DNA of 64,000 nt from positions 310,001 through 374,000 of the forward strand of contig NZ_BNEB01000003.1 in NCBI RefSeq assembly GCF_016860545.1. Reading direction: 5' to 3'. This document shows, piece after piece, positions 8,863 through 17,805 of the stretch (positions are counted from its first letter, which is position 1; each line of letters starts with the position of its first letter). The notes beneath the pieces are model-generated. The model saw only the letters and a list, made by a program, of their open reading frames with translations, did no database searches and was not told the DNA's origin. The translations under genes were made by a program, and so were the position numbers. Origin of the DNA: Streptomyces asoensis. GTDB taxonomy: Bacteria > Actinomycetota > Actinomycetes > Streptomycetales > Streptomycetaceae.

Positions 8863-9036
8863 CAAAGGATGGCAGTTCATGGCAGATCGCGGATGAGATA
8901 TCCGATTTGTAGCCAAACACCGCATGGCGGCCCGACCACAGCAGGTACGTTCTTGCCCGCCGGGAACAAGGGTGCCACACGGACAACTCATCCCTCTTCC
9001 GGCATGGTTCGACGGTTCGCACGAGAGGACCCGGCC

Positions 9037-10494
9037 ATGGCGTCGTCAACGGTGACCCCACCTCGGCCCGACCGGCCGGCACGGCCCAACCTCACCTTCC
9101 GGCTTCTGCGCGGACACCGCTCGCCGGCCGAGTTCGCCGCGCTGGTGCGGCGGGCCGCGCGGGAGATCGGCGAGCGGGTGAGCTGCGACGCGCGCTACAT
9201 CGGGCGCGTCGAGGCGGGGGAGATCCGCTGTCCCAACTACGCGTACGAGCGGGTGTTCCTGCACATGTTCCCCGGCCGCACACTCACCGATCTGGGGTTC
9301 GCGCCCCGTGCCTCGGTACGCGGCCGGGGGGCGCGCCCCGCGGCCGACGCGCCCTGCACCCACACCACGAGACCGGAGCGCACCACCAGTGACGGACGGG
9401 ACACCGATGAGACGGGTGGGGCGCATGAGCCGTATGACACGCAGGACCCGTACGACACGCACCACGACACCGAGGAGAGCGACGTGCTGCGTCGCGCATT
9501 CATGACCGGCGGAGGTGCCACCATGGCCGCCGCCACCCTGGGCCCCCGCGGGCTCACCCACGACGCGTCGGCGAAACGCCGGACGCGCCGCGCGGGCACG
9601 AGCGAGGCCGGCGCCCTCGAAGAAGCGGTCCGCAGAATCCGGCTGCTCGACGACCGGCACGGGGCGGACGGCCTCTACCGGCGGGCGGCCGCCCCCCTGC
9701 GCGCCGCCTACGCGCTGCTGGACGCCGGGACCACCCGGCAGACCACCGCCGACCGGCTCCACTCGGGCGCCGGGGAGCTCGCCATCTCGGTCGGCTGGCT
9801 GGCCCACGACTCGGGCCGCTTCGACGACGCGCGCTCGCACTACGCGGAGGCCCTGGCGACCGCCCGGATGACCGGCGACGACGCCCTGGAGGCGCACGCC
9901 TTCTGCAACACGGCGTTCCTCGCGCGCGACGCGGGCCGCCCCCGCGAGGCGGTGCGCGCCGCCCAGGCGGCCCAGCGCGTGGCCCGTCCCCTGGGCTCGC
10001 CCCGTCTGATGTCGCTGCTGGCGCTGCGCGAGGCGGGCGGCTGGGCCGGACTCGCCGACCGCAGTGGCTGCGAGCAGGCGCTCGTCCGCGCCCAGGCCCT
10101 CTACGACCGGGGCTCGCGCGACGGCGATCCCGAGTGGATGAGCTTCTACGGCGAGGCCGAACTGGAGGGCCTCACGGCGCAGTGCTGGTCGACGCTGGGC
10201 GACTGGCCGCGCGCGGCCCGGCACGCGAAGCGGGCGGCGGACCTCCAGGACCCGCACTTCACGAGGAACATCGCGCTGTACACGGCGGAGCTGGCGGACG
10301 ACCTCGCGCGCGGGGGCCGCCCCGACGAGGCCGCCGTGGCCGGGATGCGGGTGCTGGACCTCCTGGACCAGGTCCAGTCGTCGCGGATCCAGACGATGCT
10401 GGCGGGCACGGCCAGAGTGCTGCTGCCGCACCGGCGGGCGGGTGGAGTGTCGGCCTTCCTGGAGCGGCACGCCTCCACACCGCGCAGGGTGTGA
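9037..10494 (+). CDS. NsdA-like sporulation/antibiotic regulator with TPR-type repeats
   Basis: Soluble protein of 485 residues. The N-terminal 90 residues look like an XRE-type module (LTFRLLRGHRSPAEFAALVR, then RYIGRVEAGEIRCPNYAYER). A low-complexity, His/Asp-rich region with the motif SDVLRRAFMTGG follows, and then about 300 residues of helical repeats of TPR type. This architecture matches the Streptomyces NsdA/sporulation-associated family, whose founding member represses sporulation and antibiotic production in S. coelicolor. Assignment to NsdA itself rather than a paralogue is uncertain. The ATG at 9037 follows GAGAGGA at a good distance; an in-frame ATG at 9004 is possible. Confidence 0.75.
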   Translation: MASSTVTPPRPDRPARPNLTFRLLRGHRSPAEFAALVRRAAREIGERVSCDARYIGRVEAGEIRCPNYAYERVFLHMFPGRTLTDLGFAPRASVRGRGARPAADAPCTHTTRPERTTSDGRDTDETGGAHEPYDTQDPYDTHHDTEESDVLRRAFMTGGGATMAAATLGPRGLTHDASAKRRTRRAGTSEAGALEEAVRRIRLLDDRHGADGLYRRAAAPLRAAYALLDAGTTRQTTADRLHSGAGELAISVGWLAHDSGRFDDARSHYAEALATARMTGDDALEAHAFCNTAFLARDAGRPREAVRAAQAAQRVARPLGSPRLMSLLALREAGGWAGLADRSGCEQALVRAQALYDRGSRDGDPEWMSFYGEAELEGLTAQCWSTLGDWPRAARHAKRAADLQDPHFTRNIALYTAELADDLARGGRPDEAAVAGMRVLDLLDQVQSSRIQTMLAGTARVLLPHRRAGGVSAFLERHASTPRRV

Positions 10495-10565
10495 GCCACG
10501 GCGCGTGCCGCGAGCGCCCGGGGGCGGTCGCCGGTGGTCTCCGCGGTCGGCCTACGCGCCCGCGC

Positions 10566-11159
10566 TCACCCGAGGTGCCCGAGGTCGTTCCAGCTCTCGA
10601 TCGCCGGTTCGCCGTACGCCCAGCCGAGGACCGACAACGACGTCGGGTTCAGACGTATCCGGGCCGCGAAGTCCAGCGGCAGGCCCAGCCAGCGGGCCCC
10701 GATGGAGCGGAGGATGTGCCCGTGCGCGAAGATCAGCACGTCCCGGTCGGCCGAGCGGGCCCAGGCCACGGCCTCGTCCGCGCGGGCGGTCACCTCGGCG
10801 AGGGTCTCGCCCTCGGGGACGCCGTCGCGCCAGATCAGCCAGCCGGGCCGGACGGCCTGGATCTCGGCGGGGGTCATGCCCTCGTAGGCGCCGTAGTGCC
10901 ACTCCATGAGGGTGTCCCAGACGGCGGCCCGGTCGCCGAACCCGGCGAGCTCACAGGTCTCCCGCGCGCGCACCAGCGGGCTGGTCCGTATCTCCACGTC
11001 CGCGAGACCGTCGAACGGCGCCCGGTGCAGCCGCTCGCCGAGCAGCTTGGCGCCCCTGCGGCCCTCCTCCAGGAGGGGCACGTCGGTCCGGCCGGTGTGC
11101 TTGCCGGACAGCGACCACTCGGTCTGCCCGTGCCGTGCCAGCAGGATGCGCGGTGCCAT
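10566..11159 (-). CDS. Histidine phosphatase family protein (phosphoglycerate mutase-like)
   Basis: Cytosolic phosphatase of 197 residues. The catalytic signature LARHGQTEW (residues 7-15, with the phospho-histidine H10) is followed by the conserved arginine region [10 protein letters not shown], the acid-base glutamate region EWHYGAYEG and the second histidine in FAHGHILR. The length is that of small broad-specificity phosphatases, not of the cofactor-dependent glycolytic mutase. GGAAAGG precedes the ATG. The substrate cannot be told from sequence. It is convergent with the NsdA-like gene. Confidence 0.9.
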   Translation of the reverse strand: MAPRILLARHGQTEWSLSGKHTGRTDVPLLEEGRRGAKLLGERLHRAPFDGLADVEIRTSPLVRARETCELAGFGDRAAVWDTLMEWHYGAYEGMTPAEIQAVRPGWLIWRDGVPEGETLAEVTARADEAVAWARSADRDVLIFAHGHILRSIGARWLGLPLDFAARIRLNPTSLSVLGWAYGEPAIESWNDLGHLG

Positions 11160-11382
11160 GGGGGACCTTTCCGGGGAAACCCTGGGCCGGACCAGGGAAG
11201 AAATCGGGGGCGGCTCCCCTCCATCATCGCTCACCCTGAACAGGGGCAACCCGGCGGGCGATCTCAGCGTCTTTGAGAGCCGGGGCGCCCCGAACCGGCG
11301 CGCGCCCACGCCGTAAAGTGGCCCGTCCCGCGCCATCGGCGCAGCAGCGACGACACAGCGACACGAAGGGGGAGGCGATCGG

Positions 11383-12336
11383 ATGCCGCAGACCGAGACA
11401 CCAGGCACCGAGGCGGCCCCGCGGGCACGGCTGCGCTGGTGGACCGAGCTGCCCCTGCTCGTGCTCGTGTACGCGTGCTACTCCGCGGGCCGGCTGCTCG
11501 CGCGGGGCGACGTCACCACCGCCGTGGACCACGGCCTGGCGATCCTGCGCGTCGAGAAGTTCCTGCACATCAACGCGGAGCACCCGCTGAACCGGCTGTT
11601 CCGGACGCAGGCCTGGATAGGCGTGCCCGCCGACTTCTGGTACGCGTCGCTGCACTACCTCGTGACCCCTGTGATCCTGGTCTGGCTGTTCCGGTCCCGG
11701 ACCGCGCTCTACCGGGCGGCCCGCACCTGGCTGATGACGTCCACGTTCATCGGCCTCATCGGCTTCACGCTGCTGCCCACCTGCCCGCCCCGGCTGCTGT
11801 CGGCCGGCCACGGCTTCGTGGACACCATGGCCCAGTACAGCTCGTACGGCTGGTGGGGCGGCGAGGCGAGCGCGCCGCGCGGCATGGGCGGCATGACCAA
11901 CCAGTACGCGGCCATGCCCAGCCTGCACGTCGGCTGGGCCCTGTGGTGCGGCGTCATGCTCTGGCGCCACGGCGGCACGCGCACGGCGAGGACGGCGGGC
12001 GTCCTCTACCCGCTGATCACGACCCTCGTGGTGATGGGCACCGCCAACCACTACTTCCTCGACGCGGTCGCGGGCGCGGCCGTGATGGGCGTGGGCCTGC
12101 TGCTGACACCCCTGGTGATGCGCGGCGCGGACCGCGCCCGGCGGTACTTCGCGGCCCGCGTCCCCCTGGTCGCGGCGGCCTCCACGGGACCGTCGGCCCC
12201 GATTGTCAGTGGCGGATGCCAGACTTCGACGGGTGAGCGAATTCCACGGCAGCGCGAGTCACCGTTCGGCCCCGGAGCCGAACCGGGTGCCACCCCCTCG
12301 GACGCGGGGGACGGCGCTCCGGCAGCGGCTCGCTGA
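11383..12336 (+). CDS. PAP2-family membrane phosphatase/inositol-phosphotransferase-like protein
   Basis: Multi-pass membrane protein of up to 317 residues. It contains the PAP2 motifs in the AUR1/inositolphosphotransferase style: [11 protein letters not shown] (about 176-186) and [10 protein letters not shown] (about 223-232), carrying the two catalytic histidines. Six or so hydrophobic segments span residues 20-250. It probably acts on a phospholipid or lipid-linked phosphate at the membrane surface. The last 35 codons (from about 12230) lose the G/C third-position bias and overlap the start of the nuclease gene by 104 nt, so this tail is a read-through over the next gene's promoter rather than a conserved domain. 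Confidence 0.85.
   Translation: MPQTETPGTEAAPRARLRWWTELPLLVLVYACYSAGRLLARGDVTTAVDHGLAILRVEKFLHINAEHPLNRLFRTQAWIGVPADFWYASLHYLVTPVILVWLFRSRTALYRAARTWLMTSTFIGLIGFTLLPTCPPRLLSAGHGFVDTMAQYSSYGWWGGEASAPRGMGGMTNQYAAMPSLHVGWALWCGVMLWRHGGTRTARTAGVLYPLITTLVVMGTANHYFLDAVAGAAVMGVGLLLTPLVMRGADRARRYFAARVPLVAAASTGPSAPIVSGGCQTSTGERIPRQRESPFGPGAEPGATPSDAGDGAPAAAR
12203..12225 (+). promoter_or_regulatory. PafBC-type DNA-damage promoter of the nuclease-helicase operon
   Basis: TTGTCAGTG (12203-12211), 8 nt, then CAGACT (12220-12225). This fits the RecA-independent DNA-damage promoter pattern TTGTCRGTG-N8-TAnnnT of actinobacteria (dependent on PafBC in mycobacteria), with C for T at the first -10 base. The GTG start codon begins 7 nt after the -10, so transcription should start at or beside it and give a leaderless mRNA. 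Similar elements lie at 50266-50288 and on the minus strand at 59912-59934. Confidence 0.65.
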
Positions 12337-13408
12337 GCTGCGCGGTCCCGGCACCCCGGCCAAGGCGCTGGACGCCCGTGCCCTCGCGGCCCTGGCCGCG
12401 AACCCCGGCTGCGAGCGGCGCGCGATCCTCGACGGCGCCGGGGTGGACAAGGCGACGCTCGCGGACGCGCTCGGCTCACCGTCGGCCTTCGGCCAGTCGC
12501 AGTTCGCCCTCACGCGGGGCAACGCGTTCGAGGCGAAGGTGAAGAAGGACGGCGGCGCGGAGCTGCTGCGGCTGGTGCACGAGCGGCTTGACCCCGGCGC
12601 CGCACCGCCCGCCGCGGCGGCCGTACCGGACCTGTCCGCGATCGGCCCCGAGGGCCGGACCGCCCGCACCGCGCTGGCCCTGCGCGAGGCCACCGCGGCG
12701 GCCGGCACCTGGACGCTGCTGGACCATCCGATGATCGCGCTGGAAGTCGCGGGCTCCCCCGCCTTCCTCGAACCCGACGCGGTCGTGGTGCACCCCGACG
12801 GCAGCTGGACCGTCGTGGAGATCAAGTCCTTCCCGATGCTCGACGGAGCGGCCGACCCGGCGAAGGTCGGCGCGGCCGCCCGCCAGTCCGCGGTCTACGT
12901 ACTGGCCCTCGAGGAGATCGCCGCCCGCCTCGACCCGGCCCCGCGGGTACACCACCGCGTCCTGCTGGTCTGCCCCAAGGACTTCTCCAACCTGCCCACC
13001 GCCTCCGCCGTGGACGTGCGCAAACAGCGTGCGGTCACCCGCCGCCAGCTGGCCCGCCTCACCCGGGTCCAGGACATCGCCGACGCCCTCCCCGAGGGCG
13101 TCTGCTTCTCCCCCGAGCTGCCCGCCGAGCAGCTCACGGCGGCCGTCGAGGCGGTTCCGGCGGTGTACGCGCCCGAGTGCCTCGCCGCCTGCGAACTGGC
13201 CTTCCACTGCCGCGCCCGCGCACGCACGGCCGGCGCGGTCACCTCCCTGGGCCGTTCCGTGCGGGCCGACCTGGGCGGGCTGACGACCGTCGAGGACGTC
13301 CTGGCCGCGGCCCGCGGCGAGAGCGGCGACCCGCGGGATCCGGCGGTGGCCGCCCTGCGCCGGGCCGCGGAACTGCGCGCCGAGGCCCTGGGGACGATGT
13401 GTCGCTGA
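12233..13408 (+). CDS. RecB/Cas4-like PD-(D/E)XK nuclease with probable Fe-S cysteines
   Basis: Predicted DNA nuclease of 391 residues. RecB-family motifs in order: RGNAFEAKV (conserved Glu at about 100), D182 in FLEPDAVVV, then E196-I-K198 in WTVVEIKSF, and QxxxY in RQSAVYVLAL (Q218, Y222). Near the C-terminus CLAACELAFHC gives Cys 316, 320 and 326, and Cys 291 lies upstream; four cysteines of this kind hold an iron-sulphur cluster in AddB, Dna2 and Cas4. The GTG at 12233 is chosen because codon bias begins there and the damage-type promoter ends 7 nt before it. The next gene overlaps by 10 nt. With the helicase at 14985 it probably processes DNA ends. No CRISPR genes are present, so it is not a Cas4. 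Confidence 0.75.
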   Translation: MSEFHGSASHRSAPEPNRVPPPRTRGTALRQRLAELRGPGTPAKALDARALAALAANPGCERRAILDGAGVDKATLADALGSPSAFGQSQFALTRGNAFEAKVKKDGGAELLRLVHERLDPGAAPPAAAAVPDLSAIGPEGRTARTALALREATAAAGTWTLLDHPMIALEVAGSPAFLEPDAVVVHPDGSWTVVEIKSFPMLDGAADPAKVGAAARQSAVYVLALEEIAARLDPAPRVHHRVLLVCPKDFSNLPTASAVDVRKQRAVTRRQLARLTRVQDIADALPEGVCFSPELPAEQLTAAVEAVPAVYAPECLAACELAFHCRARARTAGAVTSLGRSVRADLGGLTTVEDVLAAARGESGDPRDPAVAALRRAAELRAEALGTMCR

Positions 13409-14988
13409 TCACCACCCTCGCCCGTCTCGAGGCCGTCACCACCGGCCGCGCCCAGCCCACCGCCACCGTCCGGCACCGGCATCTGTCCGAGCGGCCGCTG
13501 GTGTTCGTCCCGCTGACCACCGCGGGCGAGGCCGGCGCCCCGCTGGGCGCGCTGGTCGGCACCGACCGTCGGGCGCCGCGGCTGCTCGTCGTGCCGCAGC
13601 CGCGCGACCGGGACCTGCGGTTCGCGTTCCTCGCCGAGCTCGCCGACGTGGTCCTGCCCTACGTGGACTCCTGCGCCGAAGCCGTCGAGACCGCCGAACG
13701 CAACGAGACCGACCCGGAGACCGGACGGCGCGTCAAGGTCGAGGTCGAGCTCTGCGCCGACGCGCCCCAGCTGATCGTGCCGAGCAGGGCGGGCGTCGAG
13801 TTCGTACGGCTCCTGGGCCGCTCCATGCGCTTTCGGCGCACGGCGGAGCAGGACCCCGAGACGCCGTATCCCGCGCCCCCGCGGGTGCCGTTGCTGGGCC
13901 GGTGGCTGACCCACTTCGGGGAGCGCGCGCGGGTGCCCGGCTCCTCGCTGCTGGCGGCGATGACGGAGCTCCTGGGGCTGCACTGGGCGACCGGGCAGTC
14001 CAGCCTGGAGGACCAGCATCTGGGGGCCCAGCTCGCCTGGATCGCGCCGCCGCCGGGCGAGCGGGGCGATCAGGCGGCCCTGCGGGCGGAACTGGCCCGG
14101 GGGGCCGACGGCCAGTTGTGGTGCCCGCCGGCCGGACCGGCGACCGACCCGGCCTTCGACAACAGACTGCTCGCCCCGGCCATCGAGCGCTACGACCGCG
14201 CGCGTACCGCCCTGGCCGCCGCCGAGGACGGCCTCGAGGCCGACGACCGGCTCGGCGCGCTCACGGCGGCGGAGCGGGAGATCCGCGAACTGGTGCTGAG
14301 CCGGACGCTCCCCACCTGGGAGAAGGTGTGGCAGGGCCTGGACCTGCTGCACGAGCTGCCCGAGGCCGCGCATGTCGAGGAGCGCTGGACCCGCGACCGC
14401 TGGTCGTTCACGGGCCACCGCGACCGGGTCGTCGCCGGGGAGCCGCCGCAGCCGCGGCGGGACGACGCGGTCACCGCCGCCAACAAGCTCGCCACCCGGG
14501 AGCGGGAACAGGCCCGGCTGGAGGCGCAGGAGGCGCTCGACGACCCGCTGGTGATGGCGGGGCGCAGACTGGCCGGGGAGGCGTTCGCCGGGGAGGTCGT
14601 CGACGTCGTCATGGCCTACAGCGAGAGCAAGCGGCCGAGTCCGCGCCCGCTGGTCACCGTACGGACGGACGACCGGCCGCATCTCGCGGAGCGGGCCAGG
14701 GCGTACCGGTCGCTGGGCGGCAAGCCGCAGGCGGCGGAGGTCGTGGAGCGGGCGGCGGAGGACCTCGTCGTGCTGCGGATCGTCGACCGGATGGGCCGGG
14801 GCAAGGAACCCGAGGCGGGGTCCGTGCCCGAGAAGGGCGACCGGCTCTGCTTCACCCTCTTCGAGCACGAGCAGCGCGGCGGCGCGAAGCTGCCCGACCC
14901 GGAGAACACGCCGTGGACGCACGGCGGGCCGCCGGGCGAGCAGGTGCCCGAGGCCCCCGATTCCGTCACCCAGGAGGACGTCCTGTGA
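13399..14988 (+). CDS. Unknown 529-aa protein encoded between nuclease and helicase
   Basis: Large soluble protein that I cannot assign to a family. The GTG at 13399 overlaps the nuclease stop by 10 nt, and the end overlaps the helicase start by 4 nt (GTGA), so all three are translationally coupled and probably form a complex. The central part (about 270-400) is rich in charged helices (ATREREQARLEAQEAL). The segment KVEVELCADAPQLIVPS (about 111-127) and the late segment GDRLCFTLFEHEQR look like small beta strands. No membrane segment, signal or nucleotide-binding loop is visible. By position it could be the DNA-recognition or scaffold subunit, but that is inference only. Confidence 0.7.
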   Translation: MSLITTLARLEAVTTGRAQPTATVRHRHLSERPLVFVPLTTAGEAGAPLGALVGTDRRAPRLLVVPQPRDRDLRFAFLAELADVVLPYVDSCAEAVETAERNETDPETGRRVKVEVELCADAPQLIVPSRAGVEFVRLLGRSMRFRRTAEQDPETPYPAPPRVPLLGRWLTHFGERARVPGSSLLAAMTELLGLHWATGQSSLEDQHLGAQLAWIAPPPGERGDQAALRAELARGADGQLWCPPAGPATDPAFDNRLLAPAIERYDRARTALAAAEDGLEADDRLGALTAAEREIRELVLSRTLPTWEKVWQGLDLLHELPEAAHVEERWTRDRWSFTGHRDRVVAGEPPQPRRDDAVTAANKLATREREQARLEAQEALDDPLVMAGRRLAGEAFAGEVVDVVMAYSESKRPSPRPLVTVRTDDRPHLAERARAYRSLGGKPQAAEVVERAAEDLVVLRIVDRMGRGKEPEAGSVPEKGDRLCFTLFEHEQRGGAKLPDPENTPWTHGGPPGEQVPEAPDSVTQEDVL

Positions 14989-16325
14989 CCACCGAGGCCG
15001 CCGTCGACCCCGGTACCGCCGCCACCCGCGCCACCGACGCGATCCTGCGCGACACGCTGCACGGCACCGCGCGCGGGGTGGTGGTCGACTCCCCGCCGGG
15101 CGCCGGGAAGTCCACGCTCGTCGTGCGCGCGGCGCTGGAACTGGCGGAAGCCGGGCGGCCGTTGATGGTGGTCGCGCAGACCAACGCGCAGGTCGACGAC
15201 CTGGTCGTGCGGCTCGCCGCGAAGAACCCCGGGCTGCCGGTGGGCCGGCTGCACAGCAGCGACAGCGACCCGTACGACACGGTCCTCGACGAGCTTCCCC
15301 AGGTCAGGAAGTCGGCGAAGGCGGGCGATCTGGCGGGGCTGCCGGTGGTGATCTCCACCGCCGCCAAGTGGGCGCACGTGAAGGTCGACGAGCCGTGGCG
15401 GCACGCGATCGTGGACGAGGCGTACCAGATGCGGTCGGACGGTCTGCTGGCCGTGGCCGGGCTGTTCGAGCGGGCGCTGTTCGTGGGCGACCCCGGACAG
15501 CTGGACCCGTTCTCGATCGTCGGCGGCGAGCAGTGGGCGGGGCTGTCGTACGACCCGTCGGCGTCGGCGGTGAGCACCCTGCTCGCACACAACCCCGACC
15601 TGCCCCAGCACCGGCTGCCGGTGTCCTGGCGGCTCCCGGCGTCGGCGGCGCCCCTGGTCTCCGACGCGTTCTACCCGTACACCCCGTTCCGCAGCGGCAC
15701 CGGGCACGGCGACCGGCGGCTGTCCTTCGCCGTGCCCTCGGACGGTTCGGGCACCGACCGGGTGATCGACGAGGCGGCGCGGTCGGGCTGGGGCCTGCTG
15801 GAGCTGCCCGCCCGGCACACGCCCCGGACGGACCCGGAGGCCGTGCGGGCCGTCGCCACGGTCGTGCGGCGGCTGCTGGACCGGGGCGGCGCCGCCGTCT
15901 CGGAGCTCTCCGCCGATCCGGCGCCGCTGACCGCCGGCCGGGTCGCCGTGGGCACGGCGCACCGCGACCAGGCGGCGGCCGTGCGGGCGGCACTGGCGGA
16001 CCTGGGTGTCGTGGACGTGACCGTGGACACGGCGAACCGGCTCCAGGGCATGGAGTTCGACGTCACGGTCGTGCTGCACCCACTCTCCGGCCGGCCCGAC
16101 GCCACCGCCTTCCATCTGGAGACGGGCCGTCTGTGCGTCCTGGCCTCCCGTCACCGGCACGCGTGCGTGGTGGTGTGCCGGGCGGGCGTGGGCGACCTGC
16201 TCGACGCCTACCCGTCGACGGAGCCGGTCCAGCTGGGAACCCTCGTGAAGTTCCCGGACGGCTGGGAGGCGAACCACGCGGTCCTGGCCCACCTCGCGGA
16301 ACACCGCGTGCCCTGGCGCCCCTGA
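14985..16325 (+). CDS. Superfamily 1 (Dna2/Upf1-like) DNA helicase/ATPase
   Basis: ATPase of 446 residues. Walker A is SPPGAGKST (36-44) and Walker B/motif II is IVDEAYQM (142-149). Motif III follows in FVGDPGQLDPFS, then an SWRLP segment, motif V TANRLQGMEFDVTVV and motif VI ASRHRHACVVV. The layout resembles the Dna2/Upf1 branch of SF1 helicases but is short, without large insertions. The GTG start overlaps the preceding stop (GTGA), with AGGAGG upstream. With the RecB-like nuclease two genes earlier this is a split nuclease-helicase machine, analogous in composition to Dna2 or AddAB. A role in damage repair is suggested by the operon promoter and is not proven. Confidence 0.8.
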   Translation: MTTEAAVDPGTAATRATDAILRDTLHGTARGVVVDSPPGAGKSTLVVRAALELAEAGRPLMVVAQTNAQVDDLVVRLAAKNPGLPVGRLHSSDSDPYDTVLDELPQVRKSAKAGDLAGLPVVISTAAKWAHVKVDEPWRHAIVDEAYQMRSDGLLAVAGLFERALFVGDPGQLDPFSIVGGEQWAGLSYDPSASAVSTLLAHNPDLPQHRLPVSWRLPASAAPLVSDAFYPYTPFRSGTGHGDRRLSFAVPSDGSGTDRVIDEAARSGWGLLELPARHTPRTDPEAVRAVATVVRRLLDRGGAAVSELSADPAPLTAGRVAVGTAHRDQAAAVRAALADLGVVDVTVDTANRLQGMEFDVTVVLHPLSGRPDATAFHLETGRLCVLASRHRHACVVVCRAGVGDLLDAYPSTEPVQLGTLVKFPDGWEANHAVLAHLAEHRVPWRP

Positions 16326-16527
16326 TCCCTGCCCCGATCCACGCCCTGATCCCTTGGCGCGGGCGGGAGGCCGGGGCGTTCGAACCCGACGGGAACACCG
16401 GGGGCGCCGGGAGGCTTGAGAGTGCGGGGCGGAGTGGGCCTTGCGCCATCGGGGGACAATGGAGGGTGGTCCACTCCACCGGCGCCACGGCCGTGGCGTC
16501 ATCCGAACCGTACGAGGAGGAGAAGAC

Positions 16528-16896
16528 ATGGCGGAGCCCACGCCGCGTCGGAACGAACCGCGGCTACGCCCCGCGCCCCTGCTCTTCGAGCCCGCCGAGG
16601 CGGCCGGTGATCCGGAGCACTTCTTCGACCTGGAGTCGATAGACGATCCGGCCGCGTTGCTCACCCGGGCGACGGAGCTGGCGCTCGCCTTCCGGGCGGC
16701 GGCCGACCGGGCGGTGGAGTTCCAGGCCATGGCGGCGGCCCAGCTCGCCGACCCGCGCCGCTTCGACCGGCTGACCGCCGCGGACATCGGCGAACGCGCC
16801 GAGTGGACCGAGGACTACGCGAAGAAGATGGTCGAGTTCGGCCGCGATCTGCTGCGGGGTGGCACCGAGGGACGCGGCCACGCCGACCCCGTCTGA
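16528..16896 (+). CDS. Conserved hypothetical protein, 122 aa
   Basis: Small soluble protein. After a Pro/Arg-rich start it is mostly helical (PAALLTRATELALAFRAAAD, then WTEDYAKKMVEFGRDLLRGG). No domain is recognised. A strong ribosome site (GAGGAGGAG) lies 7 nt before the ATG. The 202-nt upstream gap holds a short inverted repeat (GGTGG..CCACC near 16470-16485) and a plausible promoter. Confidence 0.6.
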   Translation: MAEPTPRRNEPRLRPAPLLFEPAEAAGDPEHFFDLESIDDPAALLTRATELALAFRAAADRAVEFQAMAAAQLADPRRFDRLTAADIGERAEWTEDYAKKMVEFGRDLLRGGTEGRGHADPV

Positions 16897-17054
16897 GCCG
16901 GTCCGTCCGAACCGGAGACCCTGCCCGGGACCCGCCCGTGCGGCCGTTCGGATGGCATATGCCGGGCGGGCAAGATACCCCTCTTCCGTCCCTCCCGTCC
17001 CGGTTTCCGGCAACCCTGTGAGATCGGTCGTTCACACCCGGTACACCTGGCGGT

Positions 17055-17645
17055 ATGAGCAGCGCATGCGACGACGAACCCCTCGGTGTCACCCCGGACG
17101 GTGCCGCCTGGCTGGCCTCCGCCGGGACGTATCCGCGCAGCACGCTCGCCCACTGGCGGGAGCGGCCCGACGCACCGGTGGTGCTGCCCTGCGGCTCCGC
17201 GTTCGACGTCGTCAGCGCGCCGGCGGTGTTCGGGCGGCTGATGCTCGACCGGCTGTGGGGCGACGGGCCCGGCTCGGGGCCCGTGGCGGCGTTCCGCGGC
17301 CGGACACTGCTGTTCGCGGCGCCCGGCACCGCGCAGCGGCTGCCCTCCCTGCTGGAGTGGGAGGAGTGGAGCGCCGAGGGCCGACGCGACGGCCGTACCG
17401 CGACGGTGCCGCCGCTGCTGTGCCACGGCACGGGCGACGCGGTGACCGTGCCCGCCCTCACCCCCGCGCCCGGCGGCGCGTCGACGCGCTGGCTGGTCGC
17501 CCCGGACACCCGTCACCCCTGGCTGCCGGGCCCGGAGATCCTGCTGTGGGCGGCCGTGCGGGCGGCCCGTTCAGCGGTGCGGATTTCGATTTCTCCTCCC
17601 CAGGATCAGGATGCTAAGGTCTACGACGTCAGCAGGCGCCGCTAG
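17055..17645 (+). CDS. Primase/polymerase N-terminal-like protein (short form)
   Basis: Soluble protein of 196 residues that resembles the short actinobacterial proteins annotated as bifunctional DNA primase/polymerase, N-terminal. Features are the opening TPDGAAWLASAGTYPRSTLA, the strand VVLPCGSAFDVVSAP, and a C-terminal half with GASTRWLVAPDTRHPWLPGP. In full prim-pols the D-x-D metal site is in the region of FDVV; here only one Asp is clear, so catalytic activity is doubtful. The reading frame ends at TAG inside the first 10 nt of the tRNA-Lys gene. Confidence 0.5.
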   Translation: MSSACDDEPLGVTPDGAAWLASAGTYPRSTLAHWRERPDAPVVLPCGSAFDVVSAPAVFGRLMLDRLWGDGPGSGPVAAFRGRTLLFAAPGTAQRLPSLLEWEEWSAEGRRDGRTATVPPLLCHGTGDAVTVPALTPAPGGASTRWLVAPDTRHPWLPGPEILLWAAVRAARSAVRISISPPQDQDAKVYDVSRRR

Positions 17646-17709
17646 CTCAGTTGGTTAGAGCAGCTGACTCTTAATCAGCGGGTCCGGGGTTCGAGTCCCT
17701 GGCGGCGCA
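17636..17709 (+). tRNA. tRNA-Lys (anticodon CTT), copy 1
   Basis: A 74-nt cloverleaf without encoded CCA. The acceptor stem GCGCCGC/GCGGCGC is perfect, the anticodon stem is GCTGA/TCAGC with loop CTCTTAA (anticodon CTT), and the T-loop is TTCGAGT. A TAAGGT -10 lies 15 nt upstream (17615-17620). The sequence is identical to the copies at 28830 and 35023, and the 5' flank CGTCAGCAG is shared with copy 3. Confidence 0.97.
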
Positions 17710-17713
17710 CGAC

Positions 17714-17763
17714 AACGACGAGGGGCCTTGACCGCGGAAACGCGGTCAAGGCCCCTCGTCGTT
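17714..17763. terminator. Long perfect hairpin, bidirectional terminator of tRNA-Lys and protease gene
   Basis: A 23-bp perfect stem beginning AACGACGAGGGG closes on a GAAA tetraloop (17737-17740). It lies 4 nt after the tRNA and about 40 nt after the stop of the convergent protease gene. Confidence 0.9.
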
Positions 17764-17805
17764 CTCCCGCAACACGACCGCGCCGCGCTCGCGCCGCGGC
17801 CTCGG

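Noticed and set aside
12203..12232. Upstream ATG-type start for the nuclease (adds ten residues)
   Set aside because: It would begin inside the promoter motif, has no ribosome site, and codon bias of the frame begins only at 12233.
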